DNA of 64,000 nucleotides, taken from positions 1-64,000 of the forward strand of contig CAVMBE010000030.1 of NCBI GenBank assembly GCA_963674455.1. The letters run 5' to 3'. The position numbers and the translations under genes were made by a program. This document shows, one piece after another, positions 1-10,598 of this stretch. Source of the DNA: Lecanosticta acicola. Its lineage: Eukaryota > Ascomycota > Dothideomycetes > Mycosphaerellales > Mycosphaerellaceae. Below the pieces are notes generated by a model that was not told where the DNA came from, did no database searches, and saw only the letters and a list, made by a program, of their open reading frames with translations. Each line of letters starts with the position of its first letter. The stretch's first letter is position 1.

Positions 1-278
1 GCTTGGCTGCTAAGACTAGAGTTTTTCACACTTAGGTATAATACTACTTTAGCAAGTGTGGTGTAATTCCTTGGCATGTAGGCCAAGGATCTCACACAGG
101 TGAGGTCGGAGTAACGACCATGCTGGCTCGGTCCGTGCTTAGATTAGGGGTAAAACGACGCGAAAAACCAGCGTTATCCATCTCTCCCCCTTAAGAACAA
201 CATAACATGCGATATCAATCTACTGTCCGTCACCTGCGGCGCTTAATCACCATAATATGTGGAAGATCAGGCCGTATT

Positions 279-1544
279 TCAATTTGCAGCCACGTCCACC
301 GCCTTGCACATGTCAACCAGAATCTTGACCTGGTTGTCTTTGTCGTCCGTCAACGCTTTGAAGCCTTGCTCAGCACCCTCACCCGGCCGAATGATCTTGG
401 TAATCATCCCGGCGGCCTTCAGTCTCCCAGTATGCAGGGCATCGATGACCTCCTCGAAATCGCCGCCAATGTGGGTGGCGACTATGCTTGTCTGCGAGGA
501 CTCCTGGGATAGCGATATCCAAACTCACCGCTCATATAACGTCGTTCGCCGAATATGAGAACATTCGTATCTAATGATACTCTCTTGCCGCCCCGGAGCG
601 CAATATTGACTAGAGCTCCGGGTGGCTTCACCGCAGCCATACCATCGTCGACTCCTATTTGGACACCGGCAGCGTCGACACACACGTCAACCTGAAGACG
701 CAGGTCAGCCGAGAACAAAAGGCTTGCATACCTGACTTACTCCCTGGCCGTTAGTCAGGTCCTTGGTCTGCAGCACGACATCGAACTCATTGGGATCAAC
801 GGTATGGTGAGCGCCAAATGTCCTCGCAAATTCACGCCTTTGTCGACAAACCTAGGACAGGTCAGCCGAGCGTACAGCAAATACAGGGCTGGATCAGGCT
901 GGCCTCAGACACAATGATGTTCTCGCAGCCCTTCGTCAATAGAGCTAGGACGACTGCAAGACCAACTGGACCCCCGCCAAGGACAAGTACGCCGTCTCCC
1001 TTCTTGTAGGGCGAGGTCTACGGCTAGTGGCTCGACCAGTCGTCCTCCAAGCTTCAGAGCCATGTCGTCGGGAAGTTTCTTGCGCAGATTCGCTGGGGCG
1101 CAGGTATACTCTCCCATTCCACCTCCTCAGCCGGCAAGACCTATGAAGCCGAAGGAATCGCACGAATTCGTCAAGCCTTGTCGACATGCTCTGCAATCAC
1201 CATCATGAATCGTGGGCTGGATGGCCACCTTGTCTCCTTCCTTAAATCCAGACACACCGTCTCCGACCTTTTCGATCACGCGTGAAAATTCGTGTCCCAA
1301 GGCGATTGGTGGGGATTCTCCAGTCGTTCCATGCGGCTGTCCATTGGGGAGGAATTATATGTGGTCCATCAAAGTACTCGTGCAAGTCGCCATCGGAAAG
1401 TCAGCCGGCTGGCTCTTCAAGGATACGACGATGTGAGGAACGATACCTTCCGCAAATTACACAGAAGACAGGCTTGATTCGAAGCCGACCAGGCTTTACC
1501 TCAGGAATAGGCACTTGATCGACTCGAATGTCTTTTCGCTGCAT
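279..1544 (-). pseudogene. Decayed zinc-dependent alcohol dehydrogenase ((R,R)-butanediol/polyol dehydrogenase type)
   Basis: Seen: on the minus strand, pieces of a medium-chain dehydrogenase appear in the right order but in different frames. From ATG at 1544 one reads DIRVDQVPIPEVKPGRL, the catalytic-zinc region VFC-ICG, DLHEYFDGPHIIPP, then ALGHEFSRVIEKVGDGVSG, the nucleotide-binding stretch LVLGGGPVGLAVVLALL, VDVCVDAAGVQIGVDDG, and a C-terminus ending at 279. An intron-like segment with a GTAAGT donor is still present near 700-750. Defects: a frameshift near 1350, an in-frame TGA at 1127-1129, a frameshift plus loss of about ten residues after LVEPLAV near 1015, and a further break near 880. 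Known: intact family members are about 350-390 residues and oxidise secondary alcohols or diols with NAD. Inference: a recent pseudogene, because most residues are still readable; a poor assembly is the alternative. Confidence 0.8.
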
Positions 1545-2059
1545 GGAATCTAACAGCCTTCATTTTGCCTGCCATCTCCGTCATTCAGTACAATTCCGCG
1601 TGAACACGGCAATGAGTAGATTGCTGTCATCTTTGCAAGTAAGATGAAAGACAGCATACCTGGACTACGGATCGCCAATAGCTCTATCAAGCTTGCTCGC
1701 CAAACATGCCATTGTTCAGGCAGGCTGAGAGGTTGCCAATACGAAAAGCGATAATGTGGCGAGCTACTTGTTCTCGCGTACCTAGAGATCTACAAAGGAT
1801 TTGACTTTACGTGGCTGAATTGGGTAAGACGGAACGACAGCGGAATCGCGAGCTCACTTCATGCAATGTACGTGTTCTCGAACACCTGGAGTGCATATTC
1901 TGGGGCTGCGGGGCTCCACGACGATCATGTTTGAGTAAACGACTAGCGACTGCGAGTAGGGTATATATGGGCATGTCGAAAGGTAAGCAATCACAATCAT
2001 CTGAACCTCATCCACCCTTCTACACCCGTTCTCTTTGTTTGGTTCGACGGTTGTTCACC
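1545..2059. other. Intergenic: divergent upstream region with a TATA box
   Basis: This stretch lies between the dehydrogenase relic and the cupin gene. The only signal I recognise is TATATAT at 1962-1968, about 95 bp before the cupin start codon and on its strand. No other gene is visible. Confidence 0.5.
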
Positions 2060-2626
2060 ATGTCTCCAGCAGCTGTCGACGACCGCGTTAAGCAGGCTGA
2101 GCTCAAGGAGCTTGACCTCGCTGACTCTCTCGGCGCTCCAGACGTCTACATCGATGGCGAGAACGACACCGCCTGGGCCCATTGGACCGGCTCGATCTAC
2201 GTCAAAGTTTTGAGAATGGAGAATCGCAAGGGCAACTATATCATCAAGCTGAAGACTGAACCACACGCCGAGCTTGGCAAGCACCGACACCGAGGTGAGG
2301 TCAGGGCTTACACCATTGCCGGAAACTGGGGATATCATGAGTACGTTGACCCCGAGCCACGAGCTTGCATTCATCGAGGCTGACGTACGATCAGGTATTC
2401 GTGGAAGGGCAAGCCGGGCGACTACATCACGGAAATGCCAGGAACCATCCACACACTCTGGATGGGCGAGGGCTCCGAGGTCCTCTTCGATGTCACAGGC
2501 TCGATCGAGTTCTTCAACGACGACAATACCCTCCGCGAGACGATGGATGGCTTCAGCTTTTGGCGCCTCTATGTTGAGCACTGCGAGAAGCACAAGGAGA
2601 AGGCCAATATGGGTTTGTGGTACTAG
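2060..2626 (+). CDS. ChrR/DAD-type cupin, 2,4'-dihydroxyacetophenone dioxygenase-like
   Basis: Exons 2060-2340 and 2395-2626, 170 residues; the 54-bp intron has donor GTACGT and acceptor CAG and keeps frame (codon GA/G). The first in-frame ATG that begins a cupin-like N-terminus (MSPAAVDD) was chosen; an upstream ATG at 1811 would add 83 residues of non-conserved sequence and lies upstream of the TATA box at 1962. The single cupin core shows a G-x-H-x-H-x3-E metal-binding motif (LGKHRHRGEVRAYT, about residues 74-87), then KPGDYITEMPGTIHTLW supplying a later histidine, and it ends in a short tail ANMGLWY. Known: relatives are non-haem iron dioxygenases cleaving aryl ketone C-C bonds, though many fungal members have unknown substrates. 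It acts in the cytosol, judging by the absence of a signal peptide. The family call is firm; the substrate is a guess. Confidence 0.85.
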
Positions 2627-2834
2627 GATTGTCGAGATTACTTTCATTTCCAAAGTTAGCCCGTGTGGAAAGTACTGATTGCTTGCTTGCTTGTTTGCGT
2701 CTCATCACTCGCGCTATTCAATACGGTCACATGAGAATTCAGCACGCATCGCCCGTGATAGTAATCTTATAGATCCAGGACTTCTCACCCTTCTCCTCCC
2801 CGCCACGCCCAACCATCACGTCCCTCATAACAAA

Positions 2835-3470
2835 ATGACGGCCTCAAGCCCCGACAGCAACCCCACCTGCGCCTTCTGCAAAAAATCGTCTGAAAACCTG
2901 CTCCAACTCCAATGTGCCCACAACATCTGTGGTGACTGCCTTGGCCACAAATTCAGAAGCGCACTCTCCGACCTCGCAGGCGACAAGAACAGTTTTCCAC
3001 CACGATGCTGTTTTCCAGGAAATCCCACTCAACAAGGCCACACAGCATCTTCCTGATGAGGTGGCTTCAAGTTACAAAGACAAGTTGAATGCTATGGAAG
3101 AAGGGCGTGTGGTCAAGAAAGAGGATAGACTATTCTGTGCCGAGGAGTCGTGTACACGACGTTTGGGTCCCCGCGCGTTGGTGGGAGGAAATGGGAGTGA
3201 AGATAGTGGGGATCGGCAGATTAGAGACGATGAAGCGGGAGGACAGCAAGGCGATGACCGGGGCAAAGGAGAAGATGAGGACGTCGAATGTCCGCATTGC
3301 TTCCATTCTACTTGCCGGAGCTGTAGGAGGTTGGCGCATTCTGGAGGATGTCGCTGGAGACGTTGAAGCAATTGGTCGAAGGCGGCAGAAATGATGATAT
3401 TAATCTACGAGGGAGAGTGCTACGTAGATGATGCAGTTTGCGATGGTTGTGAAGCTAGATTGGAGGTGTA
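2835..3470 (+). pseudogene. RBR (RING-IBR) E3 ubiquitin ligase fragment with frameshifts
   Basis: From ATG 2835 the reading begins with a RING-like half, CAFCKK then CAHNICGDCL, and runs to FPPRCC near 3010. A one-base shift is then needed to continue with QEIPLNKATQHLPDEV and the IBR cysteines FCAEESC and CPHCFHSTCRSCRRLAHSGGC, which stops at 3366. Another shift near 3350 would open SLETLKQLVEGG. Known: fungal RBR-like ligases carry RING1, IBR and RING2 modules where RCC-x-QEIPL links RING1 to the IBR. Here RING2 is absent. Inference: a pseudogene or a badly truncated ligase; two assembly errors could produce the same picture. The IBR-like ORF at 3680-3850 on the same strand is probably related debris. 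Confidence 0.65.
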
Positions 3471-3679
3471 ACATGTGATACCCCGGTCCGTGCGTGCGTC
3501 AAACGAACATGCGTGCTAGATAAAGCCCGTATATCAGACTGGTAGCCTCTCTTCGGACAAGCGCTTGATCGTGCTCATCATGATGAAAGGGGGATGTTTG
3601 CCCCAGCAAGCAGCGTGCATCTCTTATACTCCACCAGATCGCATGGTTTCCAGGGACAGACCCACCGTCACAGTCCATC

Positions 3680-3850
3680 ATGACGAGCAAAGAATCAACG
3701 TGCAACATGAGACAAAAGTGCGACGAAAGTGCGACTTGTCCAGCTTGTAGAGCAAGAATATGCATAGGCTGTAAGGGGCTCGAGCATTTTGGCCCCTGTA
3801 TTGGGCAGAGCAGCACCAGCAGTGAGGATGACATGGGTCCTTCGCTTTGA
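3680..3850 (+). pseudogene. Second IBR zinc-binding remnant (56-codon ORF)
   Basis: An ORF of 56 codons contains CPACRARICIGCKGLEHFGPC, that is C-x2-C-x4-C-x2-C-x4-H-x4-C, the same spacing as the IBR half-domain in the broken RBR gene just upstream (CPHCFHSTCRSCRR-x-AHSGGC). There is no RING or second RING around it, and flanking frames do not extend the similarity. It looks like the surviving piece of a second RBR copy or of the same gene after rearrangement. A functional microprotein cannot be excluded. Confidence 0.5.
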
Positions 3851-4381
3851 GAGGCATGCGCTGGCAAGTCCCTTATGGAGTCAGAACACTAAGGTAGAGA
3901 ACAAACTTGATCCGAATGAAACCTCATCAATCCTGTGCTCCCACACACAAAAAATGCCTTCGTGAGGGCGTCGCTCTCGGAGCGCCCAGAGCTTGCATGT
4001 GATGCCGTGGTCCGTGCGCATAACTCTTGGAGAGACGGTCTCGTGATTTTATCATGGCTAGTCACGAGACCAAAATTTCTTTGACGACAACATGCGTTCG
4101 CCTTTTGGTTGTGCAATAAAAACTTTTCGGAATCCGTGCTACCACCCATGCCGCATTCGGCATAGCCATGCAGGGACGAACGACTGCGCTGAGGCTGCAT
4201 AACGCTCTTTCCCTTCCACATCGAGGTGAGTCCTCCTTCGGTGTCCAAACGACAAGATCCGACCAAAACACAAATATCTGCGGCCGAGGCGAGGTGATTT
4301 CCCGCGTTCCGCTTCGGAGTCGTTCTTCCACAGAAGCCTTATTGACTTCTCTCCACCGACAAATTCGCGTTACTGCTCAAC
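3851..4381. other. Intergenic, nothing recognised
   Basis: Several short overlapping ORFs exist on both strands but none shows a family motif. I see no repeat or RNA gene. Confidence 0.4.
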
Positions 4382-4546
4382 ATGAAGATCTTACAGTCGA
4401 TGCTATTGGCCCTTTCCGTTGCGGTCGCTGGCGTGATTGCGACCCGTCATAATAATCACTTCCGGCATGCAGGAGAAGTGAAATCGAGTAATGACTATGT
4501 GGGATTTCGTCTTTCGATATCTAGCACGGGTCTCCGGGCTTCATGA
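4382..4546 (+). CDS. Possible small secreted peptide, 54 residues
   Basis: A 54-codon ORF starts MKILQSMLLALSVAVAGVIA, a textbook signal-peptide shape: a lysine near the N-terminus, a hydrophobic core, and small residues before a likely cleavage near residue 20. It is followed by a short polar mature part of about 34 residues rich in His, Asn and Ser, ending GLRAS. It has no cysteine, so it does not look like a classical cysteine-rich effector. No intron is needed. It sits next to two decayed genes, so it could equally be the first exon of a broken secreted-protein gene. No family recognised. Confidence 0.35.
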   Translation: MKILQSMLLALSVAVAGVIATRHNNHFRHAGEVKSSNDYVGFRLSISSTGLRAS

Positions 4547-4802
4547 TGTCGTTCTCCAGCAGCAGCAGCACTTTGACAAATAGATTCTGGCCGAGAAGAG
4601 ACATGCGAGGAATGGGGCCTGCAGCGCGTGGCCATGCTACGCAGACGGCGTAAACAGAGACCGACAGCTTCGGCACGATCATGGGAGCGAGCTGGGATCG
4701 ATATATCAGAATCAAAATCCGCACCTGACATATGCCTTCATGGGTATCATACACACGTCACGTCACGCACCACTACCACCACCACCATCCTCTCCCCTCG
4801 CA

Positions 4803-5729
4803 CTACCTCTTCAATTGCGCAAACCTCTTCTGCAACTCATCGACGTCCGGAATCGTGCCTCCAGGCCCGTCATCCCTTCTCTTCGCCCCATTGACATTCT
4901 TCGCCTTCGCCGGATCCGCCGTCTTATTCTTCGAAGGCGTCCCCTCCGGCGTACCGGGTAAATTGACCTTGGGCCTCACGTTATCCGTCCGCGGGCTCGG
5001 CGGCACCACCGAGACGGGACTCTTCGGGCCCCCCAGATCCCTTGGAGGGGTAGCCTTGCTCAGTTCCTCCGTCGTAAGCGCCTCTTCCAACGCAACTTTC
5101 TGTCCGCCAGAAGGATTATGTTCATCATCATCATCATCATCCTCATCCTCCTGTTCCCTCGCAGCCCTCTCCTCTTCCTCCCTCTTCTTCCTCGCCCCAG
5201 GCGGATAGTCCACCCCATAAGCCTCCGCAATAGCCCCCAGATACGCCTCCACCAACTCCCTCCCCGGCGGCTCGACCGCCAGCCTCTTCACCACCCTCTC
5301 GGGAACCTTCCCATCCTCATTCCCCATCGCCCCCAGCAGAAATTCCTTCCCATACTTCTCCCCCAACAACTGCCGCACGATCCCCAACTCCTTGACCCCT
5401 TCCACCCGCGGCGCCGCGTAGATGATACTCTTCACGGCCTCCTCGAGCCCCGGATCCACCTCTTTCGCCTCCATGAGCCCGACCCGCGCGGTCAGGAGTT
5501 CGCAGTAGAGTTCGATGATTTCGAGGAGTTCCGTGTTGAGGTCGGAGCGGATGATGTTCTCGACGCGGATGCGCGCCGATTCGATCTTGCCGGCTTCGAG
5601 CAGTTGCGCCATGTCGCGGCGGGCTTGTTTGGCGAGCGCGGCGTCTTTTTGCTGCACCATGCGGAGGCGCGAGATGGAGAGTTTGAGTTGGACTTTGAGT
5701 TTGTTGATGAGGGTGGAGGAGGGCGGCAT
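4803..5729 (-). CDS. IST1: IST1-family ESCRT-III regulator
   Basis: Single exon, 308 residues from ATG 5729. An upstream in-frame ATG at 5891 would add 54 residues that resemble no IST1, so MPPSSTLINKLKVQLKLS was chosen as the N-terminus. The IST1 domain covers roughly residues 8-185: helices with KLKVQLKLSISRLRMVQQK, the QARRDMAQLLEAGKIESARIRVENIIR segment, and ELLEIIELYCELL are highly characteristic. The remainder is low-complexity, with an acidic run (EDEDDDDDDE) and a Pro/Lys-rich tail ending ELQKRFAQLKR, where a MIM-like Vps4-binding helix is expected. Known: IST1 binds Did2/CHMP1 and Vps4 at endosomes and tunes multivesicular-body sorting. The family is secure. Confidence 0.93.
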   Translation of the reverse strand: MPPSSTLINKLKVQLKLSISRLRMVQQKDAALAKQARRDMAQLLEAGKIESARIRVENIIRSDLNTELLEIIELYCELLTARVGLMEAKEVDPGLEEAVKSIIYAAPRVEGVKELGIVRQLLGEKYGKEFLLGAMGNEDGKVPERVVKRLAVEPPGRELVEAYLGAIAEAYGVDYPPGARKKREEEERAAREQEDEDDDDDDEHNPSGGQKVALEEALTTEELSKATPPRDLGGPKSPVSVVPPSPRTDNVRPKVNLPGTPEGTPSKNKTADPAKAKNVNGAKRRDDGPGGTIPDVDELQKRFAQLKR

Positions 5730-6663
5730 GCTGGGCGATTGTTGGGGGAGGGTCGGTATGGCGTGGAAGAGGTGGCCTCGGAGGTACGTGCGGGTTGCGG
5801 TGGAGAGCAATGGCGGAGAGAGTTGCATGTGAATTCGTCTGGAGACGTGAGCTTGAAGTGAGGTGGGCTGGACCCCAGTCCGATGTTGCACGCCTCAGGC
5901 GTCAATCACCCCGCCTTTCCTTCCACGTGTTGGACCCGAATCCTTGGCAATGGGACTAACGGCGGCAAGACCTCACTTGGGTTGCATCAGTATATGAGTA
6001 GAGGGAAAATGCTTTTGCGGTTTAATGATCGGTGTTTAGAACAGCTATATAGGAGAGCTAGCACGCTTCATAAATTCCTCCAAGCCATCAAAAAGTCATC
6101 ATCATCCTGCCAATCGTCACCCGTACGTGGCATGCCATGTTCATCAACAGCAAGCGCATCACAACAATCAAGAGACGCAGCAACCCCACGAGGGTATCAA
6201 AAAAGCAGAAATTCGTGAACGCAGCAAAGCGCGTGTACCTCCCGGATAACACGTTGCACTCACCATCCAATTAAAAAACGCTATGCCAAAGTGTACGTAA
6301 AAACGCAAGCCGATGAAAAAGTTCGTTCCGTTGGGGTATCTTTCTCGATCGTCCGTTCGCGTGCGGGCTTCGTCCGTGAAAAGCGTTGGTAGGGTTTGGT
6401 TCGGTAGAGTCGGCACCTTTGGGTGCTTCGCGAAGCGAGAAGTCATGACTCAGGTTGCGTGTCCGGCATTGGTATCATCCCGATAAACGTCGGTGATCGA
6501 GGTCGTCATGGGTCGTAAATTCGTGACATATAGGGGAAAAGGTCGGTGTGGTGGGTTGGCAATCTAGATTTCGTGTTCTGACTCAAGACAACGAGGGTCT
6601 TCTGTTGCGGTGTCGGTTTGAACAGAGTTTCGGTGTCGTTTCAGGCCATTGCCAGCTCGACTC
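5730..6663. other. Intergenic: IST1 promoter side and 3' region of the C2H2 gene
   Basis: Both flanking genes are on the minus strand, so this holds the IST1 5' region and the downstream end of the C2H2 transcription-factor gene. No motif or extra gene stands out. Confidence 0.4.
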
Positions 6664-8835
6664 CTAAGACCTGTGCTCCACGGCTCGACTGCCCTCACTG
6701 GTTGCGACAGCAACAAGAGCTTCTAGCTTGGCCATGTCGTTGTTGGGAGGTTTGCTGTAAGGGGCTTGAGCAAATTGTGGGTCATGACCAGACTGGAGCG
6801 CGTACGTCTGCGGTGGTGGCGCGGCTTGCTGCTGTGGCTGAGAAAACTGCTGGTAGCCAGAGTCCGTCCGTCCTTGATGACCAGGTGTGTAGTTCAGTAC
6901 TTTCTGATCGTCAGTGATGGCCGTTCCGGGTGGGAACTCCGACGGTCCGTTCGCACTGATGATGACCGGATGGTACTCAGTGCCTTGGGATGTGGACGGT
7001 GTGGGAATGCCATCGCTGCTGCCAGAGTCTTCAGGCGAAGGGCGATGCGCTCCTCCAGCTGCCGGCTGTGCTTGAGACGGCGTGATTGGGCCGCCATACC
7101 AACCATGGCGCTTCTGTCTTTTCGGAGTGACGGGCTGCTCCGGCAGAGATGTGTGCTTGTATTGTACGTATTGCGGGGGCGCTTGATGTGTGAAGTAAAC
7201 AACCTGCTGCTGAAGTGCTCCGGGGGCCGCTGGCCACTGTGCGTCGTTGGCGGCGGCAATATCCAATCTGGTCAACCCTTGCTGCAGGCCAGCGTCGACC
7301 GGTCGTCCAGAGCTGGAAGGCCGAGGTGATGAGTCGACCATCATGGGACTCGGTTGTTGGCGGACACCAGGAGGCGGAGCGTGGTCGAAGCTTTCTATAC
7401 CGGGAAGTCGGGTCATCTGGCTCGCAGCCTGCTGCTGCGTGAATGCTGGGCGCGGTTCGTCCGGAGTCTGATGGTACGTCAACCCACTTGTCGCGGGCCG
7501 CTGGGCATACTGGGAGTTGCTGCTGGGGTGCCATGTTCGTCGCCGACACTCCATCTCGGATTCAGACTCTCGCCGTCCGTGCGAGAACACCGAGCTTGTT
7601 GGGCTAGCAAACACACTGCTATTTTGGGAGAAGTTCGCCGGCTGTCCCGACGGCATCGGACTGAAGTATGGAGGAGGAGGATAGGTTGAATTTTGCGCCT
7701 GGAATGGGTTCTGGCCAGACGGAACGGACAAGCGACGGCTTCCTGGGCGCGCACCGTTGTAGTGGGACGATCGGGACAGCGTTGAAGCCGGCGAGGCCAT
7801 GCCTGACTGGAAGCGAGGACTCTGAGGGCCGGTCGAGAAGGTTGTCGACGTCGGCGTGCTGTAGCCAGTGGGCGACTGGTTGTAGTAGATGTACTGCTGT
7901 CCCGGACTTCCAGACATGCCATTGCTGTACGTCTCCAGCGATAGTCTCGCACGTGCAGTCGGATCATTGGCCATAGCCAGTGGCTGTGGCCTGCGTCGAA
8001 CGTCTTCTGCAACGCCAACGCTCGAGGCAGTTGAGCCAATGCTCGAGGTGGAAAGGTTGCGGCTGTGGCCTCTCGAGTGTCCACCCTGGCTCCCTAGGGT
8101 GGATGCGCGAGACCTCCCCGTTGGCGGACGCACACGGTCCGTGCGAATCTGTCTCTGAAACCGAGTACTGGTCGCAGCCAGTGAATCTCCGGGTATCTCC
8201 TCATTCACATGGACCGTCTGTGCATGCTGGCGAAGGTTATCGAGGCGTGAGAATCGTCGAGAGCAGTGGCATTGGAAGGGTCGTTCTCCCGTGTGCTTTC
8301 TGTATGGATCATCAGCAAAGATCAATACAGACGATGTGGAGATAACTCACCTGATATGCCGAGCCAGATGTTCGCTCCTCGTGAAGCTGAGCTGGCATGG
8401 TGGAAAGTCGGTGCAGAAGAAGCGCTGGCTCTTCTTCTTCTTGGACGGCCTTTGTGATTCGCTCGTGACACTGTCATTGTCTGATTCATCGTCTTGCCCG
8501 CGCTGCTCATCGTCGTCGCCATCTCCCATCTCGACATCGTGCGACTTGATCGATCGATGCGGACTATCTCTTTTCATCGCTGACCCTGGTTCAGATGCCT
8601 GGTCCGTCGGCTGGACGGGCGTCAGTGGTTCGTCAGGTAGAGGCTTCTGACCGGGCAGACCTCCAAAGCTATGTCTTGTTGGGGTGTTGGGCGAGGACTT
8701 GTCGAGGTTGTCGTCCCGAGCGGCATGGTCGGTCATGTTCGCGTCGGGCTTCGGGGTAGCTGGAGCGTGCGAGTGGGTAGACCGAGCATCTTGGGGCTCA
8801 GCGAGACTGGCGTTGATGGCGGAGAAGGTTGCCAT
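6664..8835 (-). CDS. C2H2 zinc-finger transcription factor (Usv1/Rgm1-like)
   Basis: Exons 8351-8835 and 6664-8299 (minus strand), 706 residues; the 51-bp intron (GTGAGT...CAG) lies between the two fingers and restores codon AG/A. Finger 1 is CTDFPPCQLSFTRSEHLARHIRKH (written here only as C-x5-C, H-x3-H around residues 141-165), joined by a TGER-type linker to finger 2, FQC-HC...RLDNLRQHAQTVH. Upstream is an acidic stretch (EMGDGDDDEQRGQDDE) and KKKK just before finger 1. Downstream are long Ser/Pro/Gln-rich regions typical of activation domains. Known: this finger pair resembles yeast Usv1/Rgm1, which act in carbon-source and stress responses. The start may instead be 8736 or 8868. Nuclear. 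The unusually long repeat-rich region upstream is described separately. Confidence 0.88.
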
Positions 8836-9164
8836 ATGTCTTGCGACGGGGTGTCGAAGGCTGCGCACAGCTGGGACCGCAGGAGCGGTGCGACGACGGT
8901 GGTGGTACCCTCCTCAAGACGCAAGGGAGGCGAAGACGAAGGCGAAGGCGAGATGTTCGATGTGCGAGGCGAGTGTCTCGTTATCATGGGCGGGCGAGAG
9001 GCGGTGGAGCGCGACCGAGTGTTCGGGAAGCGGTGCAATATGATTGAGGTGGTCACCACGGTGGTGATGGGAGGCGCAGAAGCGGTGCCGGCGCCGGTGC
9101 CGCGAGCAAGGCTGGGGAGGGACTCGATGACCACATGCAGCGGCCGAGTGTATGGCGACGACGG

Positions 9165-9263
9165 CGGGAGGCGGGAGGCGGGAGGCGGGAGGCGGGAGGC
9201 GGGAGGCGGGGGGCGGGAGGCGGGAGGCGGGAGGCGGGAGGCGGGGGGCGGGAGGCGGGGGGA
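9165..9263 (+). repeat. (GGGAGGC)n tandem repeat
   Basis: Roughly thirteen imperfect copies of a 7-bp GGGAGGC unit, some with extra Gs. This G-rich strand could form G-quadruplex-like structures. It lies about 330 bp upstream of the C2H2 start codon, in the presumed promoter or leader. Confidence 0.9.
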
Positions 9264-9400
9264 CGGCGACAACAGAGGTGAAGGATAAGGGTAGCTAGAG
9301 TCGAGTCGAATGGAAGAATGAGACTTGATCGGCTATTGGTCAATGGTTCGTGGCCCGGTGTCGGCGGAGAGCCCGGAGAGCCGCAGCGTCGAGTGGGAGG

Positions 9401-9437
9401 TGCGGTGCGGTGCGGTGCGGTGCGGTGCGGTGCGGTG
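9401..9437 (+). repeat. (TGCGG)n tandem repeat
   Basis: Seven contiguous copies of TGCGG, upstream of the C2H2 gene. Confidence 0.9.
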
Positions 9438-9484
9438 GCAGTGAAGATGCCCGGTGATTGTTATTAAGGTGTAGAGTTGGGCGA

Positions 9485-9524
9485 GTGCAGGTGCAGGTGC
9501 AGGTGCAGGTGCAGGTGCAGGTGC
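9485..9524 (+). repeat. (TGCAGG)n hexanucleotide repeat
   Basis: About six and a half copies of a TGCAGG unit, 50 bp from the TGCGG array, upstream of the C2H2 gene. Confidence 0.9.
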
Positions 9525-10531
9525 ATGCGCTGATGATGAGGGTGATAAGAGACAGCCCAGTGTGAGAGAGTGAGTGAGAGAGAGGCGGCGGCGGCCAGGA
9601 TTCAGTAGTCCCGCCACCACGCAAGCACGCACCACATCCACCCGTATGTGCGTAGCAGTCCCCCAAGGTACGTGTACCTACAGTACCTTACCCACGCAGC
9701 CGATTGCTTCAGATGTGCAGGCCGGTCCTGATGACAGACGACGCGCTCGGCATGCAACGGACGCCGCAGCCGCAGCCGCAGCGACGGGCAGGGAGAGTGC
9801 AGTACGGTGCGGTATGGTCAGTAAGGTAATGCAGTGGTGACCGGAATGTTCAGATGGGCGGTAAGGTAGCGCACGTTGGGTGCTGTGGGTTGTGGTGGGT
9901 GGTCGGCGGGCGGCAGGGCGGGGTGGGGCAAGGCACCGAGTTGAGTTGACACGCCAGGGCAGGGTGAGATGCACTAGAGATGCACTAGACGCGCGAGATG
10001 CACGAGATGCACGAGACGAGATGCTAGCCCGTTCGTAGGCTAAAGTCGGAACACTGCCCTGGGATAGAGTCTGTAGACAGACATGATACAATGCAGGTGG
10101 CCTCCTCCCACCTCCCGTCGCTATAGCAGGGCCTCGAGGATACAGTACATGTAGCATCGTCGTCTACCTTACACGCGCGTCGCAGTGTCGCAGACTCGCA
10201 GCATCACCGCCGGAAGACGTCGGGACGCGTGTGATGGGGACGATAAGGTAAGCTCGACGGCACCGATCACGTGGTGGATCTGGCGAGAAGCGCCCGCCCA
10301 TCCCTCTACTCCACCACAGGAGGCAGGGCAGGCACTGCTCGCAACGCCCAGGTACACCGTGGACAGACATATACATACCACTCAATTCACCTTCAGGCAC
10401 GGAACGTCACCAACGTGGACGCCGCCACGCACCGCACAGCGCACTGCAGAACGGCGCGCCAAACATGTCCGGCCGCCCGCATCCACCCTCGCACCTCGAT
10501 TCTCCCCTCTCACACCCAACCACCCGCCAGC

Positions 10532-10598
10532 CTTGCCCTGCCTGGCCTGGCCTGGCCTGCCCTGTCCTGCCCTGTCCTGCCCTGTCCTGCCCTGTCCT
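10532..10598 (+). repeat. (CCTGG)n and (CCTGCCCTGT)n array
   Basis: CCTGG pentamers followed by four copies of a decamer CCTGCCCTGT. A similar CTGTC pentamer array lies at 53536-53590 in the region upstream of the Ras gene. Confidence 0.85.

Noticed and set aside
5118..5861. 247-codon ORF antisense to IST1
   Set aside because: Arg/Pro/Leu-rich shadow of the real gene.
9165..9524. Regular direct repeats that could suggest a CRISPR-like or minisatellite array
   Set aside because: Contiguous 5-7 bp units with no spacers; simple tandem repeats in a eukaryote.
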